Made by a program: the position numbers and the translations under genes
Notes under the pieces: model-generated
The model's input: the letters and a program-made list of their open reading frames with translations, nothing else
What the model was told of the DNA's origin: nothing
Database searches by the model: none
In this document: in pieces, positions 37,072 through 47,010 of the stretch
How positions within the stretch are numbered: position 1 is the first letter of the stretch
Layout: the number at the start of each line of letters is the position of its first letter
Assembly (NCBI GenBank): GCA_025698895.1
Contig: JAILWO010000002.1
Span: forward strand, 744,001-808,000
DNA length: 64,000 nucleotides
Source: Rhizobiaceae bacterium
GTDB taxonomy: Bacteria; Pseudomonadota; Alphaproteobacteria; Rhizobiales; Rhizobiaceae
Reading direction: 5' to 3'

Positions 37072-37527
37072 ATGGCAGACGCCGACAAGCCCCACCTCCT
37101 CATCGTGGAGGCGCGCTTCTACGACGACTTGGCGGATGCGCTGCTCGATGGCGCAAAGGCCGCTCTGGACGAGGCGGGCGCGACTTACGACGTCGTGACG
37201 GTGCCCGGCGCGCTTGAGATTCCGGCCGTGATTTCTTTCGCGCTCGACGGGGCAGATGAGGGAGGCCGTGCCTATGACGGCTTCGTCGCGTTGGGTTGCG
37301 TCATCCGGGGCGAAACCTATCATTTCGAGATCGTCGCGAACGAGTCGGCCCGTGCTCTGATGACGCTTTCAGTCGATGAGTCCATCGCCATCGGCAACGG
37401 CATCCTGACGACCGAGAACGGCGAGCAGGCCTGGACCCGCGCACGTCGCGGCGAGGGTGACAAGGGCGGATTCGCGGCTCGCGCGGCGCTGACCATGATC
37501 GCGCTGCGCGAGCGGCTCGGAGGCTGA
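37072..37527 (+). CDS. ribH: Lumazine synthase (6,7-dimethyl-8-ribityllumazine synthase)
   Basis: It joins the pyrimidine intermediate with 3,4-dihydroxy-2-butanone 4-phosphate to make lumazine, the substrate of RibE. The 151-residue protein has [15 protein letters not shown], the region [20 protein letters not shown] and the ending [18 protein letters not shown]. Family members form pentamers or icosahedral shells. It lies between ribE and nusB, the first of which it follows after 61 bases; nusB begins five bases after its stop. Rhizobia often have a second copy elsewhere. Confidence 0.95.
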   Translation: MADADKPHLLIVEARFYDDLADALLDGAKAALDEAGATYDVVTVPGALEIPAVISFALDGADEGGRAYDGFVALGCVIRGETYHFEIVANESARALMTLSVDESIAIGNGILTTENGEQAWTRARRGEGDKGGFAARAALTMIALRERLGG

Positions 37528-37531
37528 GCGC

Positions 37532-38026
37532 ATGCCGACCGAACCCGGAAGCAGATCGCCGATGCGCGCGGCAAACAAGCGCGGCGCGGCCCGTTTGGCC
37601 GCGGTACAGGCGTTGTACCAGATGGACCTCGCCGGTTCGGGCCTGCTGGAAACCACCGCCGAATACGAATCGTTCCGGCTGGGCAAGGAGATAGACGGCG
37701 TACAATATCTCCAGGCGGACCCCCAATGGTTCCGTGCCATCCTCGCCGGCGTGGTGGAGAATCAGAAGACGATCGACCCCGTCATACGGCAGGCGCTGCT
37801 CGACGACTGGCCGCTGTCGCGGCTCGATTCGACGCTGCGGGCGATCCTGCGCGCCGGCGTCCACGAACTGACCGCCCGCAAGGACGTGCCGACCGCCGTG
37901 ATTGTTTCCGAATATGTCGACATCGCCAAGGCCTTCTTCGAGGAGGAGGAGCCGAAACTGGTCAATGCCGTGCTGGACCGTATCGCACGCGGGGTGCGGG
38001 GCGAGAAACCGGCGGACCAACGCTGA
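37532..38026 (+). CDS. nusB: Transcription antitermination factor NusB
   Basis: A 164-residue all-helical RNA-binding factor that, with NusE, binds boxA in rRNA leaders and supports processive transcription. Visible motifs are [16 protein letters not shown] at the N-terminus, the region [18 protein letters not shown], and the end [22 protein letters not shown]. It starts five bases after ribH, an association conserved in many bacteria, and its stop overlaps the next start by one base. Confidence 0.95.
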   Translation: MPTEPGSRSPMRAANKRGAARLAAVQALYQMDLAGSGLLETTAEYESFRLGKEIDGVQYLQADPQWFRAILAGVVENQKTIDPVIRQALLDDWPLSRLDSTLRAILRAGVHELTARKDVPTAVIVSEYVDIAKAFFEEEEPKLVNAVLDRIARGVRGEKPADQR

Positions 38027-39243
38027 TGACGGTCTCGATTTCCGAGCGCGAGGCCAAGCGCACAGCTTTGATCTTCGCTTCCACCCAGGCGATCGTCGGG
38101 TCGGCCGCGCCTGTCGCGATCTCGATCGGCGGGCTGGCGGGCTATTACCTTCTGGACGCGGACAAGTCCCTCGCCACCGCTCCGGTCACCGGCTTTAATA
38201 TCGGTGTCGCGCTGGGCGCCATACCCGCGGCCTGGATTTTGCGCCGGATCGGCCAGCGCTACGGCTTCATGACCGGCACGGGCGTGACTGCAGTCGGCGG
38301 CCTGGTCGCGACCGCCGGTCTGTTCGCCGGCAGCTTCTGGCTGTTCGCACTGGGCCTGGCGCTGCTCGGCGCGGGAAACGCATTCGTCCAGCAGTTCCGT
38401 TTCGCGGCAGCCGACAACGCGCCGCCGGCCATGAAGGCACGCGCGATATCTTTCGTGCTTGCGGGCGGTGTCGTCACCGCGATTCTTGGACCGCAGATCG
38501 TCATTTTCACGCGTGAACTGTTCGCTCCGGTGATGTTCGCGGGCTCCTTCGCCTCGGTCATCATCCTGGCGGCGGTGGGCGCGGTGATACTCTCCTTCTT
38601 GAGAACCAACAGGGCGATCGTGATGGACGCTGGCGGGACGGCGGCTGTTCCGGCCCGCCCGCTGCTTTCCGTCGTTACCCAGCCCTATTTTGTCGTCGCG
38701 CTGATGTGCTCGGTCGGCTCCTACGCGTTGATGAGTTTCGTCATGACGGGCGCGCCGCTCGCGATGGTCGGCTGCGGCTTCTCGACCGATGAGGCCGCGC
38801 TTGGCATCTCCTGGCACGTCATGGCCATGTTTGGTCCGAGTTTCTTCACCGGCCGTCTCATCGCCCGCTTCGGCAAGGAAACCATCGTCGCCGCCGGGCT
38901 GGTCCTGCTGATCGCCTGCGCGCTGGTGGCGCTGTCCGGCATCCAACTCTGGCAATTCTGGACCGCGCTGGTCCTTTTGGGCCTCGGCTGGAATTTCGGC
39001 TTCATCGGCGCCACCGCGATGGTCGCCGAATGCTACCGCGCGTCCGAGAAGAACAAGGTCCAGGGGCTACATGACTTCGTCCTGTTCTCGTCGGTGGCGT
39101 TTGGCTCGCTCATGTCAGGACAGATCTACAACGCCTTTGGCTGGGAGATGCTCAACTGGATCGTCCTGCCGGTGACGGCACTGTGCCTTGCCGCCCTTGC
39201 CGCGCTCGTTCTCGTCAGGCCCCATCGCGCGCCCGCCGAGTAG
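38026..39243 (+). CDS. MFS transporter
   Basis: A 405-residue major facilitator with 12 predicted helices. After a short polar N-terminus ([12 protein letters not shown]) come ALIFASTQAIVGSAAPVAIS, the motif-A-like LRRIGQRYGFMTGTG and a GNAFVQQFRFAAADNAPPAMK loop. The start ATG 38026 overlaps the nusB stop (TGATG); the frame upstream of it overlaps nusB and is a shadow. Similar MFS genes follow nusB in other Hyphomicrobiales, so it is a standing member of this block. The substrate is unknown. Confidence 0.88.
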   Translation: MTVSISEREAKRTALIFASTQAIVGSAAPVAISIGGLAGYYLLDADKSLATAPVTGFNIGVALGAIPAAWILRRIGQRYGFMTGTGVTAVGGLVATAGLFAGSFWLFALGLALLGAGNAFVQQFRFAAADNAPPAMKARAISFVLAGGVVTAILGPQIVIFTRELFAPVMFAGSFASVIILAAVGAVILSFLRTNRAIVMDAGGTAAVPARPLLSVVTQPYFVVALMCSVGSYALMSFVMTGAPLAMVGCGFSTDEAALGISWHVMAMFGPSFFTGRLIARFGKETIVAAGLVLLIACALVALSGIQLWQFWTALVLLGLGWNFGFIGATAMVAECYRASEKNKVQGLHDFVLFSSVAFGSLMSGQIYNAFGWEMLNWIVLPVTALCLAALAALVLVRPHRAPAE

Positions 39244-39267
39244 CGTCTTATCTCCTGGGATATATGT

Positions 39268-39285
39268 GGCCGAAAAGCGGCCTTT
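39268..39285 (+). terminator. Weak intrinsic terminator after the MFS gene
   Basis: GGCCG and CGGCC pair around AAAAG (39268-39282), followed by TTT and then CCCC. The stem is only 5 bp and the T run is short, so efficiency is uncertain, but the place, just after the glyA-to-MFS block and before the hppA promoter, is right. Confidence 0.4.
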
Positions 39286-39298
39286 CCCCATCCAAAGC

Positions 39299-39327
39299 TT
39301 GACGTTGGCAGGGGCGTTTCGCATAAG
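39299..39327 (+). promoter_or_regulatory. Promoter of hppA
   Basis: TTGACG (39299-39304) and CATAAG (39322-39327) are separated by exactly 17 bases, about 85 bases before the hppA start. Both hexamers are close to the sigma-70 consensus. Confidence 0.55.
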
Positions 39328-39410
39328 CCGCTGCGAAAAGCGGGAGTCCACGGGGGCTCGGCGCTTCGTCAATCGCCCGGGGAGGGGATTTCCGGGCAAA
39401 CCCAGGGAAA

Positions 39411-41549
39411 ATGTACATGCTTTATGTCGTCATTCTCTGCGGCCTGCTTTCGGTTGCGTATGCGGTATGGGCTACGCAATCCGTGCTCGCTGCCGACCAG
39501 GGCAATGCCCGTATGCAGGAGATCGCCGGCGCGATCCGGGAAGGCGCTCAGGCCTATCTCACCCGACAGTACACAACCATTGCCATCGTCGGTGTCGTCG
39601 TCTTCGTTCTTGCCTGGCTCCTTCTGTCGGGCGCTGCGGCGATCGGTTTTCTGATCGGCGCGGTCCTTTCGGGCGTGGCAGGCTTCATCGGCATGCACGT
39701 TTCGGTCCGGGCGAATGTCCGCACAGCACAGGCCGCCTCCAACAGCCTGGCTGCCGGCCTGGACATCGCCTTCAAGTCGGGCGCCATCACCGGCATGCTG
39801 GTGGCCGGTCTCGCCCTCTTAGGCGTCGCCGTCTACTACTGGGTTCTGATCGGTCCCATGGGCCTTGCCTCCAACGACCGCACGGTGATCGACGCGCTCG
39901 TTTCGCTCGGCTTCGGCGCATCGCTGATCTCGATCTTCGCGCGACTGGGCGGTGGCATCTTCACCAAGGGCGCCGACGTCGGTGGCGACCTCGTCGGCAA
40001 GGTGGAAGCCGGCATCCCCGAGGATGATCCGCGCAATCCGGCCACGATCGCCGACAATGTCGGCGACAATGTCGGCGACTGCGCCGGCATGGCCGCCGAC
40101 CTGTTCGAGACCTATGCGGTGACGGTGGTTGCCACGATGGTGCTGGCCGCCATCTTCTTTGGTGGCTCCGACCTGCTCGGCTCGATCATGATCTACCCGC
40201 TCGCTATCTGCGGAGCGTGCATCATCACGTCGATCATCGGCACCTTCTTCGTCAAGCTTGGCGCAAACGGCTCGATCATGGGCGCGCTCTACAAGGGCCT
40301 GATCGTGACGGGTCTGCTGACGATCGTGGGCGTTGGCGGCGCCACCTCCCTGACCATCGGCTGGGGCGAGATCGGCGAGGCGGGCGGCGCCGTGATCACC
40401 GGCACGGGCCTGTTCATCTGCGGCATCATCGGCCTGATCGTGACCGGCCTGATCGTCGTCATCACCGAGTACTATACCGGCACCAACAAGCGCCCGGTCG
40501 ATTCCATCGCCCAGGCTTCGGTGACCGGTCACGGCACGAACGTCATCCAGGGCCTGGCGGTTTCGCTGGAGTCCACCGCGCTTCCGGCCATCGTGATCGT
40601 CGGCGGCATCCTGGCGACATTCCAGATCGCCGGCCTGTTCGGCACGGCGATCGCGGTGACCACCATGCTCGGCCTGGCCGGCATGATCGTCGCGCTCGAT
40701 GCTTTCGGCCCCGTCACGGACAATGCCGGCGGCATCGCCGAAATGTCGGGTCTGCCTGCGGAAGTGCGCCAGTCGACCGACGCGCTCGACGCGGTCGGCA
40801 ATACGACCAAGGCCGTCACCAAGGGCTACGCCATCGGATCGGCCGGCCTCGGCGCGCTGGTGCTGTTTGCGGCCTACTCCTACGACCTGGAGTATTTCAT
40901 CGCCAACAGCGACACCTTCACCTACTTCCAGGGCATGGAGGACGTCTCCTTCTCGCTTTCCAACCCCTATGTGGTGGCAGGCCTGATCTTCGGCGGCCTG
41001 ATCCCCTACCTGTTCGGCGGTATCGCGATGACCGCGGTCGGCCGGGCCGGCGGCGCGGTGGTCGAGGAGGTGCGCAGGCAGTTCCGCGAGAAGCCGGGCA
41101 TCATGGAGGGCAAGGAAAAGCCCGACTATGCCCGCGCGGTGGACATGCTGACGAAGGCCGCGATCAAGGAGATGATCGTGCCGTCGCTGCTTCCGGTGCT
41201 CGCGCCGCTGGTGGTCTATTTCGGCGTGTTGCTGATCTCGGGTTCCAAGGCCGCGGCCTTCGCCGCGCTCGGCGCCATGCTGCTCGGCGTGATCGTGAAC
41301 GGCCTGTTCGTCGCGATCTCCATGACCTCTGGCGGCGGCGCTTGGGACAACGCCAAGAAGTCCTTCGAGGACGGCTTCATCGACAAGGATGGCGTCAAGC
41401 ACCTCAAGGGTTCGGAGGCGCACAAGGCGTCGGTCACCGGTGACACCGTTGGCGATCCTTACAAGGACACGGCCGGACCGGCGGTGAACCCCGCCATCAA
41501 GATCACCAACATCATGGCGTTGCTTCTGCTGGCGGTTCTCGCCCACTAG
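39411..41549 (+). CDS. hppA: Membrane-bound proton-translocating pyrophosphatase
   Basis: A 712-residue integral membrane pump with about 16 helices that couples hydrolysis of pyrophosphate to proton export. The PPi-binding signatures are [20 protein letters not shown] and [20 protein letters not shown] (from about residue 189). The potassium-discriminating site reads [17 protein letters not shown], with Lys at about 467, the pattern of K+-independent H+-PPases such as that of Rhodospirillum. Its own promoter and a weak upstream terminator suggest it is monocistronic. It conserves energy from biosynthetic pyrophosphate. Confidence 0.96.
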   Translation: MYMLYVVILCGLLSVAYAVWATQSVLAADQGNARMQEIAGAIREGAQAYLTRQYTTIAIVGVVVFVLAWLLLSGAAAIGFLIGAVLSGVAGFIGMHVSVRANVRTAQAASNSLAAGLDIAFKSGAITGMLVAGLALLGVAVYYWVLIGPMGLASNDRTVIDALVSLGFGASLISIFARLGGGIFTKGADVGGDLVGKVEAGIPEDDPRNPATIADNVGDNVGDCAGMAADLFETYAVTVVATMVLAAIFFGGSDLLGSIMIYPLAICGACIITSIIGTFFVKLGANGSIMGALYKGLIVTGLLTIVGVGGATSLTIGWGEIGEAGGAVITGTGLFICGIIGLIVTGLIVVITEYYTGTNKRPVDSIAQASVTGHGTNVIQGLAVSLESTALPAIVIVGGILATFQIAGLFGTAIAVTTMLGLAGMIVALDAFGPVTDNAGGIAEMSGLPAEVRQSTDALDAVGNTTKAVTKGYAIGSAGLGALVLFAAYSYDLEYFIANSDTFTYFQGMEDVSFSLSNPYVVAGLIFGGLIPYLFGGIAMTAVGRAGGAVVEEVRRQFREKPGIMEGKEKPDYARAVDMLTKAAIKEMIVPSLLPVLAPLVVYFGVLLISGSKAAAFAALGAMLLGVIVNGLFVAISMTSGGGAWDNAKKSFEDGFIDKDGVKHLKGSEAHKASVTGDTVGDPYKDTAGPAVNPAIKITNIMALLLLAVLAH

Positions 41550-41735
41550 TATCGGGACATGAGTGGTTCGTTTCCGACATTTGCATCCCATCCCGATCAG
41601 GGACGGGGGCAGATGTCGGAAGCCACCACCAGCAAGTGTGTGAGATGAGTGGAATTTACGAATTCCACCAGCGCCACGAGGTTCGGGTCATACCATCGGC
41701 GACCACGATCGACCGTCGGCCGCGCGGGCGGCGCT

Positions 41736-42158
41736 TCATGAGGTGTCGTTGAGCTTTGGAGCAAGATGAGGCCAGCGGCCGAGAAGACGGCTGAAGCCTC
41801 GGAGGACGTGGCCGAAGGTTAGGCCGCTCCGCGCGGGCCGGCGGCGAAGCCGGCGCGCGACGAGCAAAAGTGCACCAAGCGCGGCCGCCAGCACCATGAA
41901 GCGCGCGGCCAGCCGCAGCGCATCGGCGGGACCGTTTCCGTCCGCCGCGAAGCCCGCGAGGGCCGGCACCGGCACGCCCGTCTGATCGAAGACGAACGCC
42001 TCCGCCGCGGCCTCGGCCCGCCGCAACAGCCACAGAACCAAACAGCGGACGAGGTAGCAGCGGCCGGCGGCCTGCTCGGCGAGAGCGGCGAGCGCGACGA
42101 GCAGCGCGGCGATGCGCCGAAGTCTCCTGCCATCCCCTCTTGCCGCGTAACCGTCCAT
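41736..42158 (-). CDS. Hypothetical protein, rhizobial
   Basis: A 140-residue protein with no recognised function. It has one or two hydrophobic segments (LRRIAALLVALAALAEQAAG and ALRLAARFMVLAAALGALLL), many Arg residues and a basic C-terminus, so it is probably a small membrane-associated protein. Similar unassigned proteins occur in Mesorhizobium-like genomes, as I recall. It converges on hppA; the 186 bases between them show no clear terminator. The region upstream of its start holds long inverted repeats. Confidence 0.55.
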   Translation of the reverse strand: MDGYAARGDGRRLRRIAALLVALAALAEQAAGRCYLVRCLVLWLLRRAEAAAEAFVFDQTGVPVPALAGFAADGNGPADALRLAARFMVLAAALGALLLVARRLRRRPARSGLTFGHVLRGFSRLLGRWPHLAPKLNDTS

Positions 42159-42206
42159 GCCGCCTTCCTTTCTCCGGCGGACATTGTCCTACCGGTCGCG
42201 GGGCAT

Positions 42207-42338
42207 GTGAATAAAATCGGCCCGGAATTCGCTGAAGTCGTTGATCCGGCTGGGTCAGACGTCGGATTTTATTCACCCGAACCGGCGATTGTGCCGGTCG
42301 ACCGTCCGCCAGGCCTTACGACGGCAGTCGGACGGTCG
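42207..42338. repeat. Two consecutive long inverted repeats in an intergenic gap
   Basis: GTGAATAAAATC (42207-42218) and GATTTTATTCAC (42265-42276) are perfect 12-bp arms 46 bases apart. CGACCGTCCG (42299-42308) and CGGACGGTCG (42329-42338) are perfect 10-bp arms 20 bases apart. The AT-rich first dyad stands out in this GC-rich DNA. Together they cover most of the 314-base gap upstream of the hypothetical gene; there is no open frame of note. Confidence 0.6.
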
Positions 42339-42426
42339 AGGGTCGGAGCCGGGGGTGTGACGAGACCGCAAGGAGCGATCGCGCGGGCTTCCTGCTGACA
42401 AAGCAAAGGCCGCGATGGCAACAAAC

Positions 42427-42448
42427 ACTCCGGCCGTCTGGCCGGAGT
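42427..42448 (-). terminator. Intrinsic terminator of bamE
   Basis: ACTCCGGCC and GGCCGGAGT form a perfect 9-bp stem with a 4-base loop. On the minus strand it is followed by GTTTGTTG, and it lies 25 bases past the bamE stop. A + strand function is less likely, though TTT also follows on that side. Confidence 0.75.
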
Positions 42449-42472
42449 TTCGATGGCCTGAATTCAGAATCG

Positions 42473-43033
42473 TCAGTAGGTCGGCGGCGCGCCAGGCGGT
42501 CGGGACGTGCCCGGTGCAGACGGTGCTCCGCCGCCGGACAGGCCGGACAGAAGCTGTCCAATGAAGCCTTGGTCCTTGCCGCCGGTCGGTGTCGTGCGCG
42601 AGATGAAATCGAAGACCTTGCCGTCCTGCAGCCCGTAATTGGCGATCTCGGTCACACGCCCGTCGTCACCGAAATAAACCGCCAGCACTCGCTGGTCGAT
42701 GACGCGCGGATTCATGAAGGCGACCGGCCTCTGGCGGGTCTGGGAAATATAGTAGAAGACCTCGTTATCGAAGGTCGCGGTCGTGGAGGGGCTCCCGAGC
42801 GAGAGCAGGACCTGTTCGCGGCTCGAGCCCACCGGCACGAGTTCGATCGACTGCTCGTCGATGACATAGCCCTGAACCAGCGTCTCGCTGGGCGTGAGCG
42901 TCGATGCCGCGTTGCATCCCGCAAGCGCCATTCCCGCGGCCGCGACCGCGATGACCGGCACATGCGGACTCCATGAGCGAGCGACCTTGAAATCCTTGAA
43001 CGCCAACGACATCTCCAATCGGCGGATGGCCAC
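42473..43033 (-). CDS. bamE: Outer-membrane assembly lipoprotein BamE (SmpA/OmlA)
   Basis: A lipoprotein of the BAM complex that folds outer-membrane beta-barrel proteins. The 186-residue precursor has a lipobox AGMALAGC, placing the lipidated cysteine at residue 40. The OmlA core has SIELVPVGSSREQVLLSLGSPSTTATFDNEVFYYISQ, here read in parts, followed by a Pro/Gly-rich tail. The start is GTG 43033 with GGGGAAG at good distance; ATG 43012 has GGAG touching it, so it is less likely. It is divergent from the CBP3-type chaperone gene. The bamE/CBP3/DUF177/plsX order is common in rhizobia. Confidence 0.9.
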   Translation of the reverse strand: MAIRRLEMSLAFKDFKVARSWSPHVPVIAVAAAGMALAGCNAASTLTPSETLVQGYVIDEQSIELVPVGSSREQVLLSLGSPSTTATFDNEVFYYISQTRQRPVAFMNPRVIDQRVLAVYFGDDGRVTEIANYGLQDGKVFDFISRTTPTGGKDQGFIGQLLSGLSGGGAPSAPGTSRPPGAPPTY

Positions 43034-43127
43034 GCCGGACTTCCCCGGCGACGGCGGACTCGGTAAACCAGCTTTCGCCTCGATGCAACAACGCCGCCGC
43101 GAATGACCGCGCCCGGGAATTGACCGA

Positions 43128-43673
43128 ATGCTCAGACGATTGCTCGGCCTGAACCGAAACGAAAACGACGAAATCGTGGCGCGACTCTACGGTGAAATCG
43201 TGGCGGCGGCGCGCCAACCGGTTATCTACGCGCGGTGGGACGTACCCGATACGCCGCTTGGCCGCTTCGAGGTGATGGCGTTGCATCTGATCCTGCTTCT
43301 CGAACGTCTTGACGGCAAGGGCGAGAGGGCGCTTGCGGTCGCCCAGCGGCTGACGGACGACTTCTTTACCGATCTTGACCATTCGCTGCGCGAACTCGGG
43401 ATATCCGATCCCGGCGTGCCGAAACGGATGAAGAAACTCGCGAAGATGTTCTACGGACGCGCCGCCTCCTATTCGCAGGCATTGCGGGCCGGGGACGTCG
43501 AGTCTCTCGCCGCGGCACTTGCGCGAAATGTCAGGCCAGAAGCAAGCCAATGGTCCGGCGCGCACGCATTGGCGTCCTATGCGCTCGACGCCTACCGACA
43601 TCTTTCGGTGCGGCCGCTCGACCTGATTCTCGCCGATGGCATTGACCTGCCGAGCGCGGAGGCCAGCCGATGA
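43128..43673 (+). CDS. Ubiquinol-cytochrome c chaperone (CBP3 family)
   Basis: A 181-residue helical protein of the CBP3/UQCC1 family, which in mitochondria helps cytochrome b synthesis and bc1 assembly. The family region is visible: PVIYARWDVPDTPLGRFEVMALHLILLLERL, read here in pieces, then LTDDFFTDLDHSLRELGISD and VPKRMKKLAKMFYGRAASY. In alphaproteobacteria the gene regularly precedes the DUF177 gene, as here, where the two overlap by four bases (ATGA). The role in bacterial bc1 assembly is inferred from homology. Confidence 0.88.
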   Translation: MLRRLLGLNRNENDEIVARLYGEIVAAARQPVIYARWDVPDTPLGRFEVMALHLILLLERLDGKGERALAVAQRLTDDFFTDLDHSLRELGISDPGVPKRMKKLAKMFYGRAASYSQALRAGDVESLAAALARNVRPEASQWSGAHALASYALDAYRHLSVRPLDLILADGIDLPSAEASR

Positions 43674-44230
43674 ATAGCCCACTGGCCAAGAGCCCGATCG
43701 CGTGGGAGATCGACGTCCGGCGGCTGCCCGAAAAGGGGATGCCTGTTCGGATTTCGGCCGATGCCAGGCAGCGAGCCTTGCTGGCCGATATCCACGATCT
43801 GATGGCTGTGGACAGCCTGGAAGCCGACCTGCTGGTGCGCGCATGGCGCCGTGACGGGGTGAAGGTGAGCGGGCGGGTGACGGCGAAGATCGTCCAGCGC
43901 TGCATCGTGTCTCTGCAGCCGGTCAACGCCGAGATCGACACCGATGTCGAGGCGCTCTTCGTGCCGGAGGGTTCCAGGCTCGCACGGCCGGAACTGGACG
44001 AAGGCGGCGAGATTCTCCTGTCGGCCGAGGGGCCTGATGCGCCCGAGCCGTTCGAGGGCGACCGGATCGATGTCGGCGCGGTCGCCGAGGAGTTTTTCGC
44101 GCTTGCCATCGATCCCTATCCGCGCGCCGCGGGCGCCGAAGAGGCCGCAAGCTACTCGACCGAAGCCGGATCCGGCGGAGACGAAAAACCCTTTGCCGCC
44201 CTGCGGAAGCTTTCGAAGATTCGGCGATGA
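43670..44230 (+). CDS. DUF177 (YceD-like) protein
   Basis: A 186-residue protein of the YceD/DUF177 family, linked to 23S rRNA or ribosome metabolism in other organisms. Hallmarks are the strand-rich start IAWEIDVRRLPEKGMPVRI and the region KIVQRCIVSLQPVNAEIDTDVEALF with the conserved Cys, then VAEEFFALAIDPYPRA. In gammaproteobacteria it precedes rpmF-plsX; here rpmF is absent and plsX follows, as is usual in rhizobia. It is coupled to the upstream CBP3-type gene. Confidence 0.88.
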   Translation: MNSPLAKSPIAWEIDVRRLPEKGMPVRISADARQRALLADIHDLMAVDSLEADLLVRAWRRDGVKVSGRVTAKIVQRCIVSLQPVNAEIDTDVEALFVPEGSRLARPELDEGGEILLSAEGPDAPEPFEGDRIDVGAVAEEFFALAIDPYPRAAGAEEAASYSTEAGSGGDEKPFAALRKLSKIRR

Positions 44231-44368
44231 TCGACCGAACCGCACGAAACGCGGTTGTACCCGGACGCAAAACGTCTATTTTCGCCCCGCTTCGGCGTAA
44301 GCCGGCGTGAGGCGGAGTGGTATCGGCGAATTGCGACCGCGAGTAACGGAAATCGAGAGCCTTCGAGC

Positions 44369-45421
44369 GTGATACGAATTTCGATTGACGCCATGGGCGG
44401 CGACCACGGTCCGGCGACGATCCTGCCTGGACTGGTCCGCGTGGCGGAGCGGCGGCCTGACGCGCGTTTCATCCTGTTCGGCGACGAAGCCTCAGTGCGT
44501 CCGGTGGTCGAGGGGCTTCCGCGACTGAAGGCCGTCAGCGAGGTCGTCCATTGTGAGGTGGCCGTCAGGATGGATGACAAACCCAGCCAGGCGCTGCGGC
44601 GCGGGCGCTGGAAGTCGTCCATGTGGAAGGCCATCGAGGCGGTCAAGCAGGGCGAGGCCGACGTCTGTATCTCAGCCGGCAATACCGGCGCTCTCATGGC
44701 CATGTCCAAATTCTGTCTCAGGACCATGGCCGCCATCGAGCGGCCGGCGATAGCCGCCATCTGGCCGACCATGCGCGGCGAGAGCATCGTGCTCGACGTC
44801 GGCGCCACGATCGGTGCAGATGCGCACCAGTTGATCGATTTCTCCATCCTCGGGTCGGCCATGGCACGTGCGGTGTTCGATCTCGAACAGCCTTCGGTCG
44901 GCTTGCTCAATGTGGGCGTGGAGGAGATCAAGGGGCAGGAAGACGTCAAGGAGGCAGGGCGGTTGCTCCGCGAGATCGATCTCAAGTCGATGAACTATTA
45001 CGGCTTCGTTGAGGGCGACGATATCGGCAAGGGCACCGTGGACGTGGTGGTCACCGAAGGTTTTTCCGGCAATATCGCGCTCAAGACCGCTGAAGGTACG
45101 GCGCGCCAGATCGCCGAATATCTGCGCGCCTCGATGAGCCGGACTTGGAGGGCGCGTCTCGGCTATCTCTTCGCCCGTGGCGCATTTTCAGCGCTGCGTG
45201 ACCGCATGGACGTGCGCAAGATCAATGGCGGGGTATTCCTCGGCCTGAATGGCATTGTGGTAAAGAGCCACGGTGGCGCCGACGACGAAGGTTTCGCCGC
45301 CGCGGTCGAACTCGGCTATGACATGGTCCGCAACCGGCTGATCGACAAGATTCGCGTCGATCTGGATCTGTTTCACTCGCAAAAGCCGGCGGAACGGCCC
45401 ATAGCCGGGGCGGAAAGCTAG
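44369..45421 (+). CDS. plsX: Phosphate acyltransferase PlsX
   Basis: It converts acyl-ACP and phosphate to acyl-phosphate, the donor used by PlsY for phospholipid synthesis. From GTG 44369 the product is 350 residues and begins [15 protein letters not shown], the family start. Other signatures are [16 protein letters not shown] and [20 protein letters not shown]. The in-frame extension to 44255 is not conserved-looking. The gene lies in the block DUF177-plsX-fabH-ihfA-merR; fabH starts 9 bases after its stop. Confidence 0.95.
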   Translation: MIRISIDAMGGDHGPATILPGLVRVAERRPDARFILFGDEASVRPVVEGLPRLKAVSEVVHCEVAVRMDDKPSQALRRGRWKSSMWKAIEAVKQGEADVCISAGNTGALMAMSKFCLRTMAAIERPAIAAIWPTMRGESIVLDVGATIGADAHQLIDFSILGSAMARAVFDLEQPSVGLLNVGVEEIKGQEDVKEAGRLLREIDLKSMNYYGFVEGDDIGKGTVDVVVTEGFSGNIALKTAEGTARQIAEYLRASMSRTWRARLGYLFARGAFSALRDRMDVRKINGGVFLGLNGIVVKSHGGADDEGFAAAVELGYDMVRNRLIDKIRVDLDLFHSQKPAERPIAGAES

Positions 45422-45430
45422 GAAGACCCC

Positions 45431-46402
45431 ATGATACGATCAGCCGTGCGTGGAACGGGCTCAGCTCTGCCTACCCGCATTATGAAGAATGCAGATTTCG
45501 AACACGTCGTCGAGACCTCCGACGAGTGGATCGTTCAGCGCACTGGCATTCGCCAGCGCCACATCGCCGGCGAGGGCGAGACGACCGCAACTCTGGGCGA
45601 GGCGGCGGCACGCGCCGCGCTGCACGATGCGGGCCTGACGCCCGACGACATCGACCTGATCGTGCTGGCAACATCGACGCCGGACAACACCTTCCCCGCC
45701 TCGGCGGTCGATATACAGAACCGGCTTGGCATGACACATGGCTTCGCCTTCGACATGCAGGCGGTCTGTTCCGGCTTCGTCTACGCCATCAATACCGCCG
45801 ACCTCTATATCCGCAGCGGACAGGTACGTCGCGTTCTGGTCATTGGCTCGGAGACCTTCTCGCGCATCCTGGACTGGTCCGATCGTTCGACCTGCGTTCT
45901 GTTCGGAGACGGCGCCGGCGCTGTGATCCTCGAAGCTGTTGAAGGCGAGGGAACAGTCGCCGATCGCGGAATTCTGGCCTCGAGCCTCCGTTCCGACGGT
46001 ACGCACAAGGAAAAGCTTTACGTCGACGGCGGTCCCTCCACCACGCAGAGTGTCGGGCATCTGCGCATGGAGGGTCGCGAGGTCTTCAAACATGCCGTGG
46101 GTATGATCACCGACGTCGTCGAGGCGACATTCGTCGCCAGCGGTGTCACGGCCGAGGAACTCGACTGGTTCGTTCCGCATCAGGCGAACAAGCGCATCAT
46201 CGACGCTTCGGCCAGGAAACTCGGGATCGCGGAGGAGAAGGTCGTCATCACGGTCGACCTGCACGGCAACACTTCGGCGGCATCAGTGCCACTTGCCCTG
46301 GCGATCGCCGCGCGCGATGGTCGCATCAAGCCAGGAGACCTCGTTCTGCTGGAGGCGATGGGCGGCGGCTTCACCTGGGGAGCTGTGCTGCTGCGCTGGT
46401 AG
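45431..46402 (+). CDS. fabH: 3-oxoacyl-ACP synthase III (KAS III)
   Basis: It begins type II fatty-acid synthesis by condensing acetyl-CoA with malonyl-ACP. The 323-residue protein has the KAS III triad at Cys113 ([10 protein letters not shown]), His250 ([11 protein letters not shown]) and Asn280 (LHGNTSAAS). Also present is the N-terminal [18 protein letters not shown]. It follows plsX closely, so phospholipid and fatty-acid initiation are made together. Confidence 0.96.
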   Translation: MIRSAVRGTGSALPTRIMKNADFEHVVETSDEWIVQRTGIRQRHIAGEGETTATLGEAAARAALHDAGLTPDDIDLIVLATSTPDNTFPASAVDIQNRLGMTHGFAFDMQAVCSGFVYAINTADLYIRSGQVRRVLVIGSETFSRILDWSDRSTCVLFGDGAGAVILEAVEGEGTVADRGILASSLRSDGTHKEKLYVDGGPSTTQSVGHLRMEGREVFKHAVGMITDVVEATFVASGVTAEELDWFVPHQANKRIIDASARKLGIAEEKVVITVDLHGNTSAASVPLALAIAARDGRIKPGDLVLLEAMGGGFTWGAVLLRW

Positions 46403-46525
46403 CATCTGACTTTCGTCGTACGGCTGATGTGATTTGCGCTCGAGCCTTGACCTGTCCGGGGCGATTTCCTAACGTCTTGGCTCCGTTTCATCATTCATTT
46501 CAGAAGATTGAGCTGGAAAGGCCGC

Positions 46526-46855
46526 ATGGGGGGAAAGACACTTACACGCGCCGATCTGGCGGAGGCCGTTTACCGGAAGGTCGGCCTTTCACGCACCGAA
46601 TCCGCCCAGCTCGTCGAGATGATCCTCGATGAAATTTGCGATGCGATCGTTCGCGGCGAGTCGGTGAAGCTTTCTTCGTTCGCGACCTTTCACGTGCGCG
46701 AGAAGAACGAGCGCATAGGCCGCAACCCCAAGACCGGCGAGGAAGTGCCCATCCTTCCCCGTCGCGTGATGACCTTCAAGGCCTCCAACGTGCTGAAGGC
46801 ACGCATCCTGCAGTCGCATGCGGCCATGCGCGAGAAGGCGCGAAAGACGGCCTGA
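46526..46855 (+). CDS. ihfA: Integration host factor subunit alpha
   Basis: A 109-residue DNA-bending protein that acts as a heterodimer with IhfB. It shows [20 protein letters not shown] at the N-terminus, the beta-arm region [20 protein letters not shown] and the intercalating-arm proline motif [17 protein letters not shown] 46526 with GGAAAGG just upstream is preferred over a TTG at 46508. Its place after fabH is a well-known alphaproteobacterial arrangement. Confidence 0.95.
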   Translation: MGGKTLTRADLAEAVYRKVGLSRTESAQLVEMILDEICDAIVRGESVKLSSFATFHVREKNERIGRNPKTGEEVPILPRRVMTFKASNVLKARILQSHAAMREKARKTA

Positions 46856-47010
46856 AGCGCCTCAATTGCCTGTTGATCGGGTTCGCCGCATCTTGAATTC
46901 CGTTTGATAAGCCGCTGAAATAAGGGTCGAATCAGCGGTGAATGATGCGCATCTGCTTCGGGCTGGCAGCCCCGCATGAAGGCGCGTATCCACCGAGCAG
47001 AGGCCTGCGG

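Noticed and set aside
34819-37527. FMN riboswitch in the riboflavin block
   Set aside because: No conserved RFN-type multi-helix leader seen before ribD, ribE or ribH; intergenic spaces are 0-61 bases.
39819-41591. A 590-codon frame antisense to hppA
   Set aside because: Shadow of hppA, which has intact PPase signatures.
44231-44368. rpmF between the DUF177 gene and plsX
   Set aside because: The 138-base gap has no L32-like frame; its absence here is normal for rhizobia.
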